Counted from the first letter of the stretch, positions 6,913-16,001 are shown. The stretch is DNA of 64,000 nucleotides from Deinococcus sp. LM3 (GCF_002017875.1 NZ_MUFV01000001.1:2506501-2570500), one strand, 5' to 3'. Numbers and translations: made by a program. The notes: generated by a model not told the origin, from the sequence alone.

Positions 6913-7338
6913 TCAGGCGGCGCGCACCTGGGGGAACGCTTCGCACAGGAAGGCCCACACGGCGCGGGCGTCCCCTTCGGTCAGCGCTGCGAGGCTGAAC
7001 ACGGGGCGGTCAAGCGCGGCCCCGGCGAAGCCGTAATGTTCACCGCTGGGCACCCCGGCGCGGGCCATGAGGCGGTGAAGGCGGGCGGCGCGGGTCTTTC
7101 CGATGGTGGGCGCCTCGAGGGTCTGAGCGGTCACGGTCACGCGGTCGGCACCCTGAAGGATGCTCACGGCGCGGGCCAGCTCGCACGCTTCGCCGTTCAC
7201 CTGGGCTTCGATTCCGGCGGGCGTGCGGGTCAGGGTGACCGTGTGCGCGCGGGTCTGCACTACGGCGCCGTCCATGCGGTCAAGGGTGACCGTTTCCCAC
7301 GTGCGGGACAGGGTGCGGGGGGCGGTGGTATCGTTCAT
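6913..7338 (-). CDS. hypothetical protein, first gene of leftward operon
   Basis: 141 residues with a GAAGGAAG ribosome-binding site. The N-terminal half is beta-rich (WETVTLDRMDGAVVQTRAHT), then VTVTAQTLEAPTIGKTRAARLHRLMARAG and a helical C-terminus (DARAVWAFLCEAFPQ). The GKTRAARLHRLMARAGV part, together with FAGAAL further on, could be a helical recognition motif, but no family is assigned. It lies just downstream of the repressor-controlled promoter at 7419-7447. Confidence 0.6.
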   Translation of the reverse strand: MNDTTAPRTLSRTWETVTLDRMDGAVVQTRAHTVTLTRTPAGIEAQVNGEACELARAVSILQGADRVTVTAQTLEAPTIGKTRAARLHRLMARAGVPSGEHYGFAGAALDRPVFSLAALTEGDARAVWAFLCEAFPQVRAA

Positions 7339-7417
7339 GTCGCTTCCTTCGGTACTAGGGGGGAGTCAGTCAGGGACGCGGAAACTTGGCGGTAGAAGCG
7401 TCTCTTTCTGCTGAGGT

Positions 7418-7458
7418 AATGGTAACAGTTACCGTTCATTCTGTCAATGGTAGCTGTT
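7418..7458. promoter_or_regulatory. pair of operator sites between divergent promoters
   Basis: GGTAACAGTTACC (7421-7433) is a perfect dyad over the leftward -10 box. AATGGTAACAGTT (7418-7430) recurs as AATGGTAGCTGTT (7446-7458) over the leftward -35 box and just upstream of the repressor's own start region. This is the classic layout of a phage-like repressor switch. Confidence 0.65.
7419..7447 (-). promoter_or_regulatory. leftward sigma70-type promoter of element operon
   Basis: TTGACA (7442-7447) and TACCAT (7419-7424) read leftward with a 17-bp spacer. The promoter faces the operon that starts at 7338. Confidence 0.8.
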
Positions 7459-7474
7459 TGGAATCGGTAAGTGT

Positions 7475-7480
7475 TAAGCT
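7475..7480 (+). promoter_or_regulatory. -10 box of the repressor gene
   Basis: TAAGCT lies six nt upstream of the ATG at 7487, as expected for a leaderless transcript. No clear -35 box is visible. Confidence 0.55.
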
Positions 7481-7486
7481 GCTGTC

Positions 7487-7720
7487 ATGAACGATGAAAT
7501 TAGGGCGGCAGTCGAAGCCCGCCTGAGAGACAAGGGAATGAGCCGCGCTGATCTGGCCCGTGCTACCGGCAAGCTGCCACAGGCGATAACCCGCGCCCTG
7601 AACGGGGGGAAAGACAGCGGAAGCCCGCCCCCTGTGTGGGCCGCAATCCTCGAAGCCCTAGACCTGCGCCTGACGGTGGAACCGGGCCAGGGCCAGGGGA
7701 CCGGCGAAGGGGGGAAGTAG
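7487..7720 (+). CDS. XRE-family repressor-like regulator
   Basis: 77 residues. The HTH domain is complete: AAVEARLRDKGMSRADLARA, turn, GKLPQAITRALNGGKDSG as recognition helix region, then VWAAILEALDLRLTVE. It is divergent from the leftward operon and separated from it by two related operator sites. It therefore probably represses that operon and its own gene, as in temperate phages and ICEs. Confidence 0.8.
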   Translation: MNDEIRAAVEARLRDKGMSRADLARATGKLPQAITRALNGGKDSGSPPPVWAAILEALDLRLTVEPGQGQGTGEGGK

Positions 7721-7723
7721 GCC

Positions 7724-7861
7724 GTGCGCCGGACGGTGCGCGGGGATGAGGTGCGCGTGACCTTCGGGGACAGGTTCACCGGCCCGCCCTTGCCGTGGCC
7801 GGTGCGGGTGATCGTGCGGGCCGCGCTGCGGGTCCGGGCCATGCTGCGGGGCAAGCGGTGA
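7724..7861 (+). CDS. 45-aa basic protein
   Basis: GTG start 4 nt after the repressor stop; strongly basic (VRRTVRGDEVRVTF at the start, RVRAMLRGKR at the end). Its stop overlaps the GTG of the next gene. Too short for family assignment; the overlap is the main support. Confidence 0.4.
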   Translation: MRRTVRGDEVRVTFGDRFTGPPLPWPVRVIVRAALRVRAMLRGKR

Positions 7862-8067
7862 GCGGCCCGCCCCCTGAGACGAGCGAGAGTACAGACCTGA
7901 TCCTGTCCTACGGCCCGGCCTTCCCGTGGCAGGTCTTCGCCCTGGCGTGCGCGCTGCTGTTCCTGGCGTTCCTCTTTCGCCGGGTGGCCTGGGTGCGCTG
8001 GGCGCTGACCGGCGCGGCCGTGCTGGCCCTGATCGTGGCGGGCGTCCTGTGGGCGGGCATGGCGTAG
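7858..8067 (+). CDS. small two-TM membrane protein
   Basis: 69 residues from a GTG overlapping the previous stop (GTGA). Hydrophobic segments FALACALLFLAFLF and WALTGAAVLALIVAGVLWAG are separated by RRVAWVR. Probably co-transcribed with the repressor. Function unknown. Confidence 0.5.
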   Translation: MSGPPPETSESTDLILSYGPAFPWQVFALACALLFLAFLFRRVAWVRWALTGAAVLALIVAGVLWAGMA

Positions 8068-8225
8068 CACCTGGAAGACCGGCGAAGGGGAAGCGTGGGC
8101 GCGTGCCTGGGCTTCCCCTTCGCCGTGTGCCCCTGGCCCGCTCGAGCGGCGCCCGGATCATCTTCCTGACGCCGGGCACATGATCCGGCCCCCACGGTCT
8201 AAGCCCGGCTGAGGGCGTCAGGGGG

Positions 8226-8247
8226 TTTTACTCATGCCTGAGTAAAA
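8226..8247. repeat. perfect 9-bp inverted repeat upstream of integrase
   Basis: TTTTACTCA, TGCC, TGAGTAAAA. It lies about 80 bp upstream of the integrase -10 box. It could be an operator for integrase control or a terminator for the preceding two-TM gene. Confidence 0.55.
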
Positions 8248-8329
8248 GGGGGGCGGGCCGCTCGAGGGGCCAGGGCGCGGCCCCGCTGTCTTCCGGGGTT
8301 GTCCGGGGGCCAGGGGAGTAGGCCGGGTT

Positions 8330-8335
8330 TACCCT
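8330..8335 (+). promoter_or_regulatory. -10 box of integrase gene
   Basis: TACCCT, seven nt before the integrase ATG; supports a leaderless transcript and the choice of start. Confidence 0.5.
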
Positions 8336-8342
8336 GTGGCGT

Positions 8343-9710
8343 ATGACGGGGAAGCGGAAGGGCAAGGCCAGTGACCGGCAGGGGGACGTTACGCAACTGC
8401 CGTCCGGGCGGTGGCGGTGGCGGGTCCGGGTGACGTACCCGGACGGGACAACGGCGCGGCCTAGCGGCACGGTGAACACGAAGAGGGAAGGGCACGAAGC
8501 GATAGCGCGCGCCCTGCAGGAAGCGGGCGAAGGGAAGCGGCCCGCGTCCCGGACCCTGACGGTCGGCGAGATGGTCACGGAGTACATGCGCTCGAAGCGG
8601 GCCACGTGGGCAGACCGCACGGCCTGGAATAACGAAGCGCTGTACACCCGGCACATAGCGCCCCATCTGGCCCCCCTGAAAGCGGCCGGGGTGGATGCCC
8701 GCCGGTTGCGTGAGTACTTCGAGCTGCTGAGCGTGGCGCGGCCCGGCGAAGAGGGAACGATACGGCCCCCCCTGGGGTACAGCGGTCAGAGACAGGTTCA
8801 CGTCCTCTTGCACGGCGCCTATGCCCACGCTATCGCTGACGGCCTGCTGAGGGATAACCCGGCGCAGTACGCGCGGCCCCTGTCCCCCTCAAAGGGCGGC
8901 GCGGTGAAAGAGGCGAAGGTCAAGCACTTCGAGCCGGAAGACCTGGCGCGCTTCGTGACCGTGGCCCTGGGGGACCGTTTCGCCCTGCCCCTGGCCTTCC
9001 TGGCGTACACCGGCCTTCGGATCGGGGAAGCGCTGGCCCTGACGTGGGGGGACGTGCGGCGGGATGACACGGGCGCGCCTTACGTCAGTGTCTCGAAGAC
9101 CCGCAGTGAGTTTGAGGGGAAGTACTACGCGGGCGGGCCGAAGACTTCGGCCGGCGTGCGGCGCGTGTACCTGTCCGGGGACGCCCTGGGGATCGTGGAA
9201 GACATGCGGGCGCGCGTGGCAGTCGAGGCGCGGGGAATCAAGTACCAGGGCGCGGGTGTGGAAGACACGGCCCCGGTGTTCCCGTCAGTGGACGGCCGGC
9301 CCATGCGTCAGGACTCGCTGCGCGCCGTGATGCGCCGGACGTGCGAGGCGGCGGGCGTGCCGGTCCTGTCCCCGCACGCGCTGCGCCACAGTACGGGAAC
9401 GTTCCTGATCTCAAGGGGGGAAGACCCGGTGAGTGTCGCGGCCATGCTCGGACACGCGCAGGTGAGTACCACCCTGAACATTTACGCGCACGCCCTGCCC
9501 GGCAAGCTGCGCGGCCTGGGGTATGAGCTGTCAGACCTTCGGGGGCGGGGCCAGGGGCGGGCGGCGCCTGCAGGCCTGGAAGCGCCCACAGTGCCGGACG
9601 GGGGGCTGCTCGAGGTGGAAGGCGGGACCGGCGAAGGGAAGACGCGGGCGGGCGTGTCCCCGGTGCGCCGTGGGGCGGTCAGGAAGGGCGGGCCGCGCCG
9701 GAAGGCATAG
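8343..9710 (+). CDS. tyrosine-type site-specific integrase
   Basis: 455 residues. An AP2-like arm-binding N-terminus (LPSGRWRWRVRVTYPDG) is followed by a core-binding domain (MVTEYMRSKRATWADRTAWN) and the catalytic domain. The active-site residues are all present: Arg226 in YTGLRIGEAL, Lys252 or 267, His345 and Arg348 in HALRHS, His371 in LGHAQVSTT, and Tyr381 in NIYAHAL. The C-terminus has about 70 extra low-complexity basic residues. It is the last gene of the element and points at the tRNA-Lys 3' end, the usual arrangement for integration into a tRNA gene. Confidence 0.95.
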   Translation: MTGKRKGKASDRQGDVTQLPSGRWRWRVRVTYPDGTTARPSGTVNTKREGHEAIARALQEAGEGKRPASRTLTVGEMVTEYMRSKRATWADRTAWNNEALYTRHIAPHLAPLKAAGVDARRLREYFELLSVARPGEEGTIRPPLGYSGQRQVHVLLHGAYAHAIADGLLRDNPAQYARPLSPSKGGAVKEAKVKHFEPEDLARFVTVALGDRFALPLAFLAYTGLRIGEALALTWGDVRRDDTGAPYVSVSKTRSEFEGKYYAGGPKTSAGVRRVYLSGDALGIVEDMRARVAVEARGIKYQGAGVEDTAPVFPSVDGRPMRQDSLRAVMRRTCEAAGVPVLSPHALRHSTGTFLISRGEDPVSVAAMLGHAQVSTTLNIYAHALPGKLRGLGYELSDLRGRGQGRAAPAGLEAPTVPDGGLLEVEGGTGEGKTRAGVSPVRRGAVRKGGPRRKA

Positions 9711-10229
9711 GCCAGGGCCAGGGCGTGCGGTCGGCACGCTGGAAAGGCGGGGGGGTGCGGGGGGGCGGTCTGATCGTCCCTCTTCGCCGGTTCCTGCGCC
9801 GGTCCCCACCCCTGAACGGCCTGAGTCCCCAGAGTGGGGACGCAAAGTCCCAAAAGTGGGGACACGGAGAAACGCCGTCCTGCACGGTATTTTCTGGCAG
9901 TGAGTCCCCACCCCCGTTTTTCGTGGGGACCGGGTTTTTCTTCGTGTCAGACGGCGTGAAACGGCTTGAGTCCCCAATGTCCCCAGATTTTTCGAGGTAT
10001 AAGAGCTGGAATCTTTCGGGCGTGTTTTTTCTGCAAAGAGGACCGGGCCAGGGGGGCGGGTCATCCTGGCCCGGCGGCGGTCGCTGACGGTGCAGGCCGG
10101 GGCCAGGGTGGGGGGGGTCTTCGAGCGGGACCGGGCACAGTGGGCCAGGGTGACCCCCTGAAACACGGTGGGCCACGTTTGGGCCACGCGGGGCACGGTG
10201 GGCCACGTCAGCGGGTGGAAGCAAAGTAA
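9711..10229. other. attachment-arm region of the element
   Basis: No gene-like frame. Between 9802 and 9985 there are nine matches or near matches to GTCCCCA/TGGGGAC. Between 10170 and 10208 there are three GGGCCACG units. The tRNA terminator follows. By analogy with other tyrosine integrases these are candidate arm-binding sites beside the core site in the tRNA; the link is inferred. Confidence 0.5.
9802..9985. repeat. array of GTCCCCA heptamers in both orientations
   Basis: Forward at 9802, 9825, 9904, 9970 and 9979; reverse (TGGGGAC) at 9835, 9857 and 9924; a truncated copy at 9847. Some form dyads (9825-9841, 9904-9930). Confidence 0.65.
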
Positions 10230-10230
10230 G

Positions 10231-10253
10231 AAACCCCGTCTAGGACGGGGTTT
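10231..10253 (-). terminator. terminator downstream of tRNA-Lys
   Basis: AACCCCGTC and GACGGGGTT pair around TAG, with T-rich flanks on both sides, so it may act in both directions. It marks the probable right boundary of the element. Confidence 0.75.
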
Positions 10254-10259
10254 TCTTGG

Positions 10260-10332
<73 letters not shown>

Positions 10333-10383
10333 AGCTTGTGTTTGCCTTGCGCGTGCCGTGTGGGCGCGTTCTCAGCGGGGATG

Positions 10384-10412
10384 AGTATATGTGGGGTGCG
10401 TGCGCTTGTCAA
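10384..10412 (-). promoter_or_regulatory. consensus promoter of tRNA-Lys
   Basis: Leftward TTGACA (10407-10412), 17-bp spacer, TATACT (10384-10389). Confidence 0.9.
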
Positions 10413-10504
10413 CAGGTGCGCCGGGGTGGTGGGGAAGGGCGTGCTGGGCGGTGTGAATGGGGCCACCCCGGCGCCGTGTGGGCGTTCCGGGGTGGGCGGG
10501 TGGT

Positions 10505-11845
10505 TCAGCGCTTGAGGCCTGGGGGCACGTTGGGCATGCGGGGCGGTTTCATGCCCTTGGCGCCGGGGCCGCTCATGCGCTGGAGCATCTTCATCATGTC
10601 TTTCATCTGCTCGTGCATTTTCAGGAGTTTGTTGATGTCCTGCACGGTGTGGCCGCTGCCGGCGGCGATGCGTTTGCGGCGGCGTCCGTCGATGATCTTG
10701 GGGTTGCGGCGTTCCTTGACGGTCATGGAGCTGATCATGGCGTCGATGCGCTGCAACTGCTTCTCGTCGATGTTGAAGCCTTCGGGCAGGGCGCGGCTCA
10801 TGCCGGGGATGAGTTTCAGCAGGTCGCCCAGGGGTCCCATCTTGCGGATCTGCCGCAGTTGCACGAGCAGGTCTTCGAGGTCGAAGTCGCCGGGTTTCTT
10901 GACTTCCATGGCTTTCAGGTCGGCCTGCTGCGCGCGTTCGATCAGGCCGAGCACGTCGCCCATGCCGAGGATGCGTCCGGCGACCCGGTCGGGGTAGAAG
11001 GGTTCGAGGCCCGCGATCTTCTCGCTGACGCCCGCGAAGTAGATGGGTTTGCCGGTCACGGTGCGTGCCGAGAGGGCCGCGCCGCCGCGCGCGTCGCCGT
11101 CCATCTTGGTGACGATCAGGCCTGTGACGTTCACGCGCTGGTCGAAGGTCTGCGCGACGTTCAGGGCTTCCTGGCCGGTCATGGCGTCCACGACGAGCAG
11201 GCTCTCGGTGGGCTGCATGGCGGCCTGCAGGTCGGCCAGCTGATCCATGAGTGCCTCGTCGATCTGGAGGCGGCCGGCGGTGTCCACGATCACGAGGTCA
11301 CGGAAGTCGGTTTTCAGGTGCTCGTCCACGCGGCGTTTCGTCTCGGCGGGGCTCTCGCCGTCCGCGACTTTCAGGACGGGCACGCCCACCTGTTTCGCGA
11401 GGACTTCGAGCTGGTCGCGCGCGGCGGGGCGCTGCGTGTCGGCCGCGACCAGCAGGACGCGGCGGCCCTTGCTCTTGTAGTGCGCGGCGAGTTTGCCGGT
11501 GCTGGTTGTTTTCCCGGCGCCCTGGAGGCCGACCATGAACCACACGTTCCCCTCGGTCTTCAGTTCGGGTTGCGCGGCCTTGCCGCCGAGCGTCTCGATC
11601 AGTTCGTCGTGCACGAGTTTCACGACGGTCTGCCCGGCGTTCAGGCTGCCTTCCACGGACTGCCCCACGGCCTTCTCGCTGACTTTTGCCACGAAGTCCT
11701 TCGCGACGCCGAAGTTCACGTCGGCTTCCAGCAGCGCCATGCGGATCTCGCGCATGGCCGCCTTGACCTGCGCCTCGGTCAGCTGGCGCTCCTTGCCCAC
11801 CCGGTCGAGGATGTCCTGCAACTTATTCCCAAGGGACTCAAACAT
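10505..11845 (-). CDS. ffh: signal recognition particle protein Ffh
   Basis: 446 residues, normal length. N domain, then GTPase G domain with GLQGAGKTTSTGKLA (G1), DTQRPAARDQL, DTAGRL (G3) and TKMDGDARGGAAL (G4/G5), then a methionine-rich M domain (MLQRMSGPGAKGMKPPRM at the end) that binds SRP RNA and signal peptides. It targets nascent membrane proteins to the translocon. A TAGCGT box lies six nt before the ATG. The tRNA-Lys gene with its own promoter follows downstream. Confidence 0.97.
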   Translation of the reverse strand: MFESLGNKLQDILDRVGKERQLTEAQVKAAMREIRMALLEADVNFGVAKDFVAKVSEKAVGQSVEGSLNAGQTVVKLVHDELIETLGGKAAQPELKTEGNVWFMVGLQGAGKTTSTGKLAAHYKSKGRRVLLVAADTQRPAARDQLEVLAKQVGVPVLKVADGESPAETKRRVDEHLKTDFRDLVIVDTAGRLQIDEALMDQLADLQAAMQPTESLLVVDAMTGQEALNVAQTFDQRVNVTGLIVTKMDGDARGGAALSARTVTGKPIYFAGVSEKIAGLEPFYPDRVAGRILGMGDVLGLIERAQQADLKAMEVKKPGDFDLEDLLVQLRQIRKMGPLGDLLKLIPGMSRALPEGFNIDEKQLQRIDAMISSMTVKERRNPKIIDGRRRKRIAAGSGHTVQDINKLLKMHEQMKDMMKMLQRMSGPGAKGMKPPRMPNVPPGLKR

Positions 11846-11925
11846 GCTGCCACGCTACCACGCACGCCAGAGGGCGTCTGTGCCGTGAATGCCGACCGTG
11901 AGTGCCGACTGCTACGCTGCCCAGC

Positions 11926-12207
11926 ATGGGCAAACTCGTGCGTGACCGCATCCCGGAACTGTTCGGCGGCCAGACCCGCCTCCTGACGGAGGGCGAGTAC
12001 CGCGCCGCGCTGCGCGCCAAGCTGGAGGAGGAGGTCGCGGAGTACCTCGACTCCGGCGACCCCGAGGAACTGGCCGATGTGCTGGAGGTTGTGCGCGCCC
12101 TGGCCGCCCTGCACGGCCTGACCCCCGAGGATCTGGAGGTCCTGCGCCGCGCGAAAGCGGACGCGCGGGGCGGCCTTGCGGGCCGGATCTGGTGGACACC
12201 AGCCTAA
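11926..12207 (+). CDS. MazG-like/phosphoribosyl-ATP pyrophosphohydrolase-like protein
   Basis: 93 residues. The KLVRDRIPEL opening, EEEVAEYLDSGDPEELADVLEVVRALA centre and LEVLRRAKADARGG end are typical of the small bacterial house-cleaning NTP pyrophosphatase group; the paired acidic E.. E and E..D residues would bind Mg. The ATG at 11926 is chosen over 11902 because TACGCT lies seven nt upstream and the family starts with KLVRD. Substrate not predictable. Confidence 0.85.
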   Translation: MGKLVRDRIPELFGGQTRLLTEGEYRAALRAKLEEEVAEYLDSGDPEELADVLEVVRALAALHGLTPEDLEVLRRAKADARGGLAGRIWWTPA

Positions 12208-12218
12208 CGCCCGTTAGG
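12203..12218. repeat. small inverted repeat at gene junction
   Basis: CCTAAC, four bases, GTTAGG, overlapping the preceding stop codon and lying 10 bp before the thiolase -10 box (TATGCT, 12229-12234). No T-run, so an operator is as likely as a terminator. Confidence 0.3.
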
Positions 12219-12240
12219 GAGGGCGCGCTATGCTGCGCCC

Positions 12241-13422
12241 ATGCAAAAAGCAGTGATCGTCGCGGCCAGCCGCACACCCACCGGGAAGTTCCTGGGCAGC
12301 CTGGAGAGCGTCAGCGCCGTGGACCTGGGCGCCACCACCCTGCGCGAAACCCTGCGCCGCAGCGGCCTGGACGCCGCCCTGATCGAGGAAGTCATCATGG
12401 GACAGGTCGTGCAGGCCGGCAGCGGGCAGAACCCCGCCCGGCAGGCCGCCCTGAAAGCCGGACTGACGAACGAGGTCGGGGCACTCACCATCAACAAGGT
12501 GTGCGGCAGTGGCCTGAAAGCCGTCATCCTGGCCGCGCAGAGCATCCGCGCCGGGGATCAGCACGCCGTCCTCGCCGGGGGCATGGAATCCATGAGCAAC
12601 GCCCCGCACCTGCTGCCCGGCGCGCGCAAAGGCTACCGCCTGGGCCACGCGCAGGTGCTCGACGCGAACACCCACGACGGCCTGTGGTGCTCGATAGGCG
12701 ACGAGGGCATGGGCCTGACCGGCGAACGAGTCGCCGAGAAGTACGCCATCACCCGCGAGGAACAGGACGCCTACGCCACCCAGAGCCACCGCCGCGCCAT
12801 CGCCGCGCAGCAGGAGGGCCGCTTCACCGACGAGATCGTCCCCGTCACGGTGAAAGGCCGCAAGGGCGACACCGTCGTGGACACCGATGAAGGCCCCCGC
12901 GCCGACACCAGCGAGGAAACCCTGGGCCGCCTGAAACCCGCCTTCAAGAAGGACGGCTCGGTGACCGCCGGGAACGCCCCCGGCCTGAACGACGGCGCCG
13001 CCAGCCTGATGGTCGTCAGCGCCGACTTCGCCCAGGCGCACGGCCTGACCCCCCTCGCCGAGATCATCGACTACGCCACCGGCGGCCTCGCCCCCGAATG
13101 GGTTATGATGACGCCCGTCCCCGCCACGCAGAAACTCCTGGGCAAACTCGGCATGAGCGCCAGTGACGTGGACGTCTGGGAACTGAACGAGGCGTTCAGC
13201 GTCCAGAGCCTCGCCGTCGCCCGCGAACTCGGCCTGGACCCCGCCCGCGTCAACGTGAACGGCGGCGCCGTCGCCCTCGGCCACCCCATCGGCGCCTCCG
13301 GCGCCCGCATCCTCGTGACCCTCCTGCACGCCCTGAAGCAGCAGAACAAGGAAACGGGCATCGCCACCCTGTGCATGGGCGGCGGCAACGGCCTCGCCCT
13401 GGCCGTCAAGCGGGTAGGCTGA
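12241..13422 (+). CDS. acetyl-CoA C-acyltransferase (thiolase)
   Basis: 393 residues, full thiolase length. Catalytic Cys in NKVCGSGLKAV (about residue 88), His in ALGHPIGASGAR and the second Cys in LCMGGGNGLA. It condenses two acetyl-CoA or cleaves 3-ketoacyl-CoA. With the 3-hydroxybutyryl-CoA dehydrogenase gene two places downstream it suggests short-chain acyl-CoA metabolism. The closest named group (AtoB/PhaA versus FadA) cannot be settled by eye. TATGCT lies six nt upstream of the ATG. Confidence 0.95.
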   Translation: MQKAVIVAASRTPTGKFLGSLESVSAVDLGATTLRETLRRSGLDAALIEEVIMGQVVQAGSGQNPARQAALKAGLTNEVGALTINKVCGSGLKAVILAAQSIRAGDQHAVLAGGMESMSNAPHLLPGARKGYRLGHAQVLDANTHDGLWCSIGDEGMGLTGERVAEKYAITREEQDAYATQSHRRAIAAQQEGRFTDEIVPVTVKGRKGDTVVDTDEGPRADTSEETLGRLKPAFKKDGSVTAGNAPGLNDGAASLMVVSADFAQAHGLTPLAEIIDYATGGLAPEWVMMTPVPATQKLLGKLGMSASDVDVWELNEAFSVQSLAVARELGLDPARVNVNGGAVALGHPIGASGARILVTLLHALKQQNKETGIATLCMGGGNGLALAVKRVG

Positions 13423-13427
13423 GCACC

Positions 13428-13736
13428 ATGACGACTCTGTGGATCATCGAGAGCACCTACCTCAAACCCACCGACGAGATCGCCAGGGTCACGCCCGCCC
13501 ACCGCGAATGGCTCGACCAGCACTACCGCAGCGGCGTGTTCCTCACCAGTGGCCGCAAGGTCGACAACACCGGCGGCGTGATCGTCGCACAGGCCGACAC
13601 CCTGCAGGAACTCGTGGACCTGTTCGACTACGACCCCTTCGTCCAGGCAGGCTGCTCACGCTACAAGTACACCGCCTTCAACCCTGTCAAACGCGGCCGG
13701 GCTGTACAGATCGAGGGTGTCCCCCTCGTCGAGTAG
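13428..13736 (+). CDS. YCII-related protein
   Basis: 102 residues, typical length for the YCII ferredoxin-like family (TPAHREWLDQHYRSG, FLTSGRKVDNTGGVIVAQAD, DPFVQAGCSRYKYTAFNPVK). The conserved His in the first helix and the following Asp are the proposed catalytic dyad of this family. ATG at 13428 is preceded by TAGGCT seven nt away, overlapping the thiolase stop. Biochemical role unknown. Confidence 0.85.
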   Translation: MTTLWIIESTYLKPTDEIARVTPAHREWLDQHYRSGVFLTSGRKVDNTGGVIVAQADTLQELVDLFDYDPFVQAGCSRYKYTAFNPVKRGRAVQIEGVPLVE

Positions 13737-14031
13737 TGGCAGTTTTTATTTCGACGGAGAGTAATGACATCTCCATCGCCAACATCGTTTTCGAGAGTCT
13801 CCGCGACGAGGTGGTGGCACACGGCGAGGACGCTGCCCTCAATTTCATTCTGGAAGAGGCGCAGTTGTCATATCTGCTGGAACTCGACACGTTAACCTCC
13901 GAGCAGCTTGTGGCCGTTGCTGCTGGGGTGACGCGTCTTCTGGGGAAGGCCGAGACGGAGGGAGCCGCGCCAGAACTACTGGAGCAGCTGACACGCGTCA
14001 AGGAATTCATCCTGACGCAGGGAGTAAATCT

Positions 14032-14035
<4 letters not shown>
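13736..14035 (+). CDS. small helical hypothetical protein
   Basis: 99 residues starting at a GTG whose first base is the last base of the preceding stop, and ending in an ATGA overlap with the next gene. Composition is AT-richer than its neighbours. The pattern (AALNFILEEAQLSYLLELD, then LEQLTRVKEFILTQ) suggests a soluble helical protein. No family recognised. The tight junctions suggest it is expressed with the acyl-CoA genes, although its origin may be different. Confidence 0.65.
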
Positions 14036-14868
<833 letters not shown>

Positions 14869-15022
14869 CGACCCACTGAATGGAGCCTCAGGCCAGCAGG
14901 GGACGCAGGCCACCCGCGCGGCCAGAATGTTAACTTGATCAGGTCCCACCCCCTGACCGCGCCCCGCCACGGCGTTCCCCGCCGTTCCCAGTCCCGCTGC
15001 ACCCCTGACCCCTGGAGTCCGC

Positions 15023-15868
15023 ATGTTCAAACGCAACTGGTTGACCCTCACCGCCGCCGCCCTGTCCCTGACCGCCATCACTCTGCCCAGCACCGCCAGC
15101 GCCGCCGACGTCACCCTGGGTCTGAACAGCAGCCTGGGGCTGGGCTGCCAGGTGGCGGGCGTGCGCGCTGGCCTCCGCTCGGACCGCATCGGTCTGTACG
15201 GGCAGGGTTCCTTCTGCTCCAGCAACATCCAGGGGCAGTCCGGCACGGCGTCCTTCGGTCTGGGCGTCTCGGTGGATCTGTTCCGCACCGGGAATTTCAC
15301 GACGTACGCCCTGGCCGGCCTGGACACCATCCGGAACAACGTCGCGTTCCAGGGCGGTGTGGGCGCACGCTACGGACTGGCCCTGGTCCCGGTCGAGGCG
15401 TACTTCGAGGCGGGCGTGCAGCGCATCAACACCCCGTTGCAGGCCATCATCGGTCCCCGCGTGGCGCTGGGGGTCAATTACCGCGTGAACGTCGAGAACC
15501 TGCAGGGCAGCTTCCCCATCCCTTCGGAGGGAAGTGCCAGCAGCACCCAGGACGCCGCGCCGGCCGCCTGTGAACTGACGCCCGAGTCGGACCGGGCTAA
15601 CGCCAGAAGCGCGGCGATCAGTGCCGCCAACGAGTCCATCTCGGCGGCGCTGGGTGCCTACTCGGCGGTGTACTCCAACGTGAGCTTCTCCGTCAGTGCC
15701 GGCGAGGCCAGCGTCGGCGGGAACCGCGCCCAGGTTTCGGGCAGCGTGACCCTGTCCGGCACGCAGAACAGCAACGGTCAGCAGGTCAGCGGCACGTACG
15801 GTGGCACGATCAACCTCGTGCGCTCCGGGTGCGGCTGGGCGGCCACCGGTTACACCCGCAACGACTGA
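15023..15868 (+). CDS. exported protein, probable outer-membrane beta-barrel type
   Basis: 281 residues with a signal peptide (MFKRNWLTLTAAALSLTAI, cleavage near ASA-AD). The mature part is Gly/Ser-rich with alternating hydrophobic strands (GLRSDRIGLYGQGSF, ASFGLGVSVDLF, AYFEAGVQRI, VALGVNYRVN), fitting a small barrel, then an Ala/Ser-rich helical part and three Cys. GGAG precedes the ATG. The TGA stop is also the left flank of a 133-bp repeat element. Function unknown. Confidence 0.7.
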   Translation: MFKRNWLTLTAAALSLTAITLPSTASAADVTLGLNSSLGLGCQVAGVRAGLRSDRIGLYGQGSFCSSNIQGQSGTASFGLGVSVDLFRTGNFTTYALAGLDTIRNNVAFQGGVGARYGLALVPVEAYFEAGVQRINTPLQAIIGPRVALGVNYRVNVENLQGSFPIPSEGSASSTQDAAPAACELTPESDRANARSAAISAANESISAALGAYSAVYSNVSFSVSAGEASVGGNRAQVSGSVTLSGTQNSNGQQVSGTYGGTINLVRSGCGWAATGYTRND

Positions 15869-16001
15869 TACGGACTCCGATTGAACGGCTTACAAGGCCG
15901 TTCAATCCGAGCGGATGCGAGTGGGAGCGGGGCGGGTTCCGGACGTGGAGCCGGCAATCCGGTGAAGTTCCGGATTGTCAGCGAAACAAACGGAATCCGT
16001 A
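15869..16001. mobile_element. 133-bp MITE-like element, copy A
   Basis: Begins TACGGACTCCGATTGAACGG and ends CGGAATCCGTA. The flanking TGA triplets are at 15866-15868 (the stop codon of the preceding gene) and 16002-16004. It contains three potential hairpins and the conserved block CGGGTTCCGGACGTGG. Confidence 0.85.

Noticed and set aside
2..9710. A CRISPR array or phage structural genes in the element
   Set aside because: No regular repeat-spacer pattern and no recognisable capsid, tail, terminase or conjugation gene in the visible part.
9531..10196. Long leftward frame over the integrase end and attachment region
   Set aside because: Pro/Arg/Ser-rich reading of the opposite strand with no domain; overlaps a certain gene.
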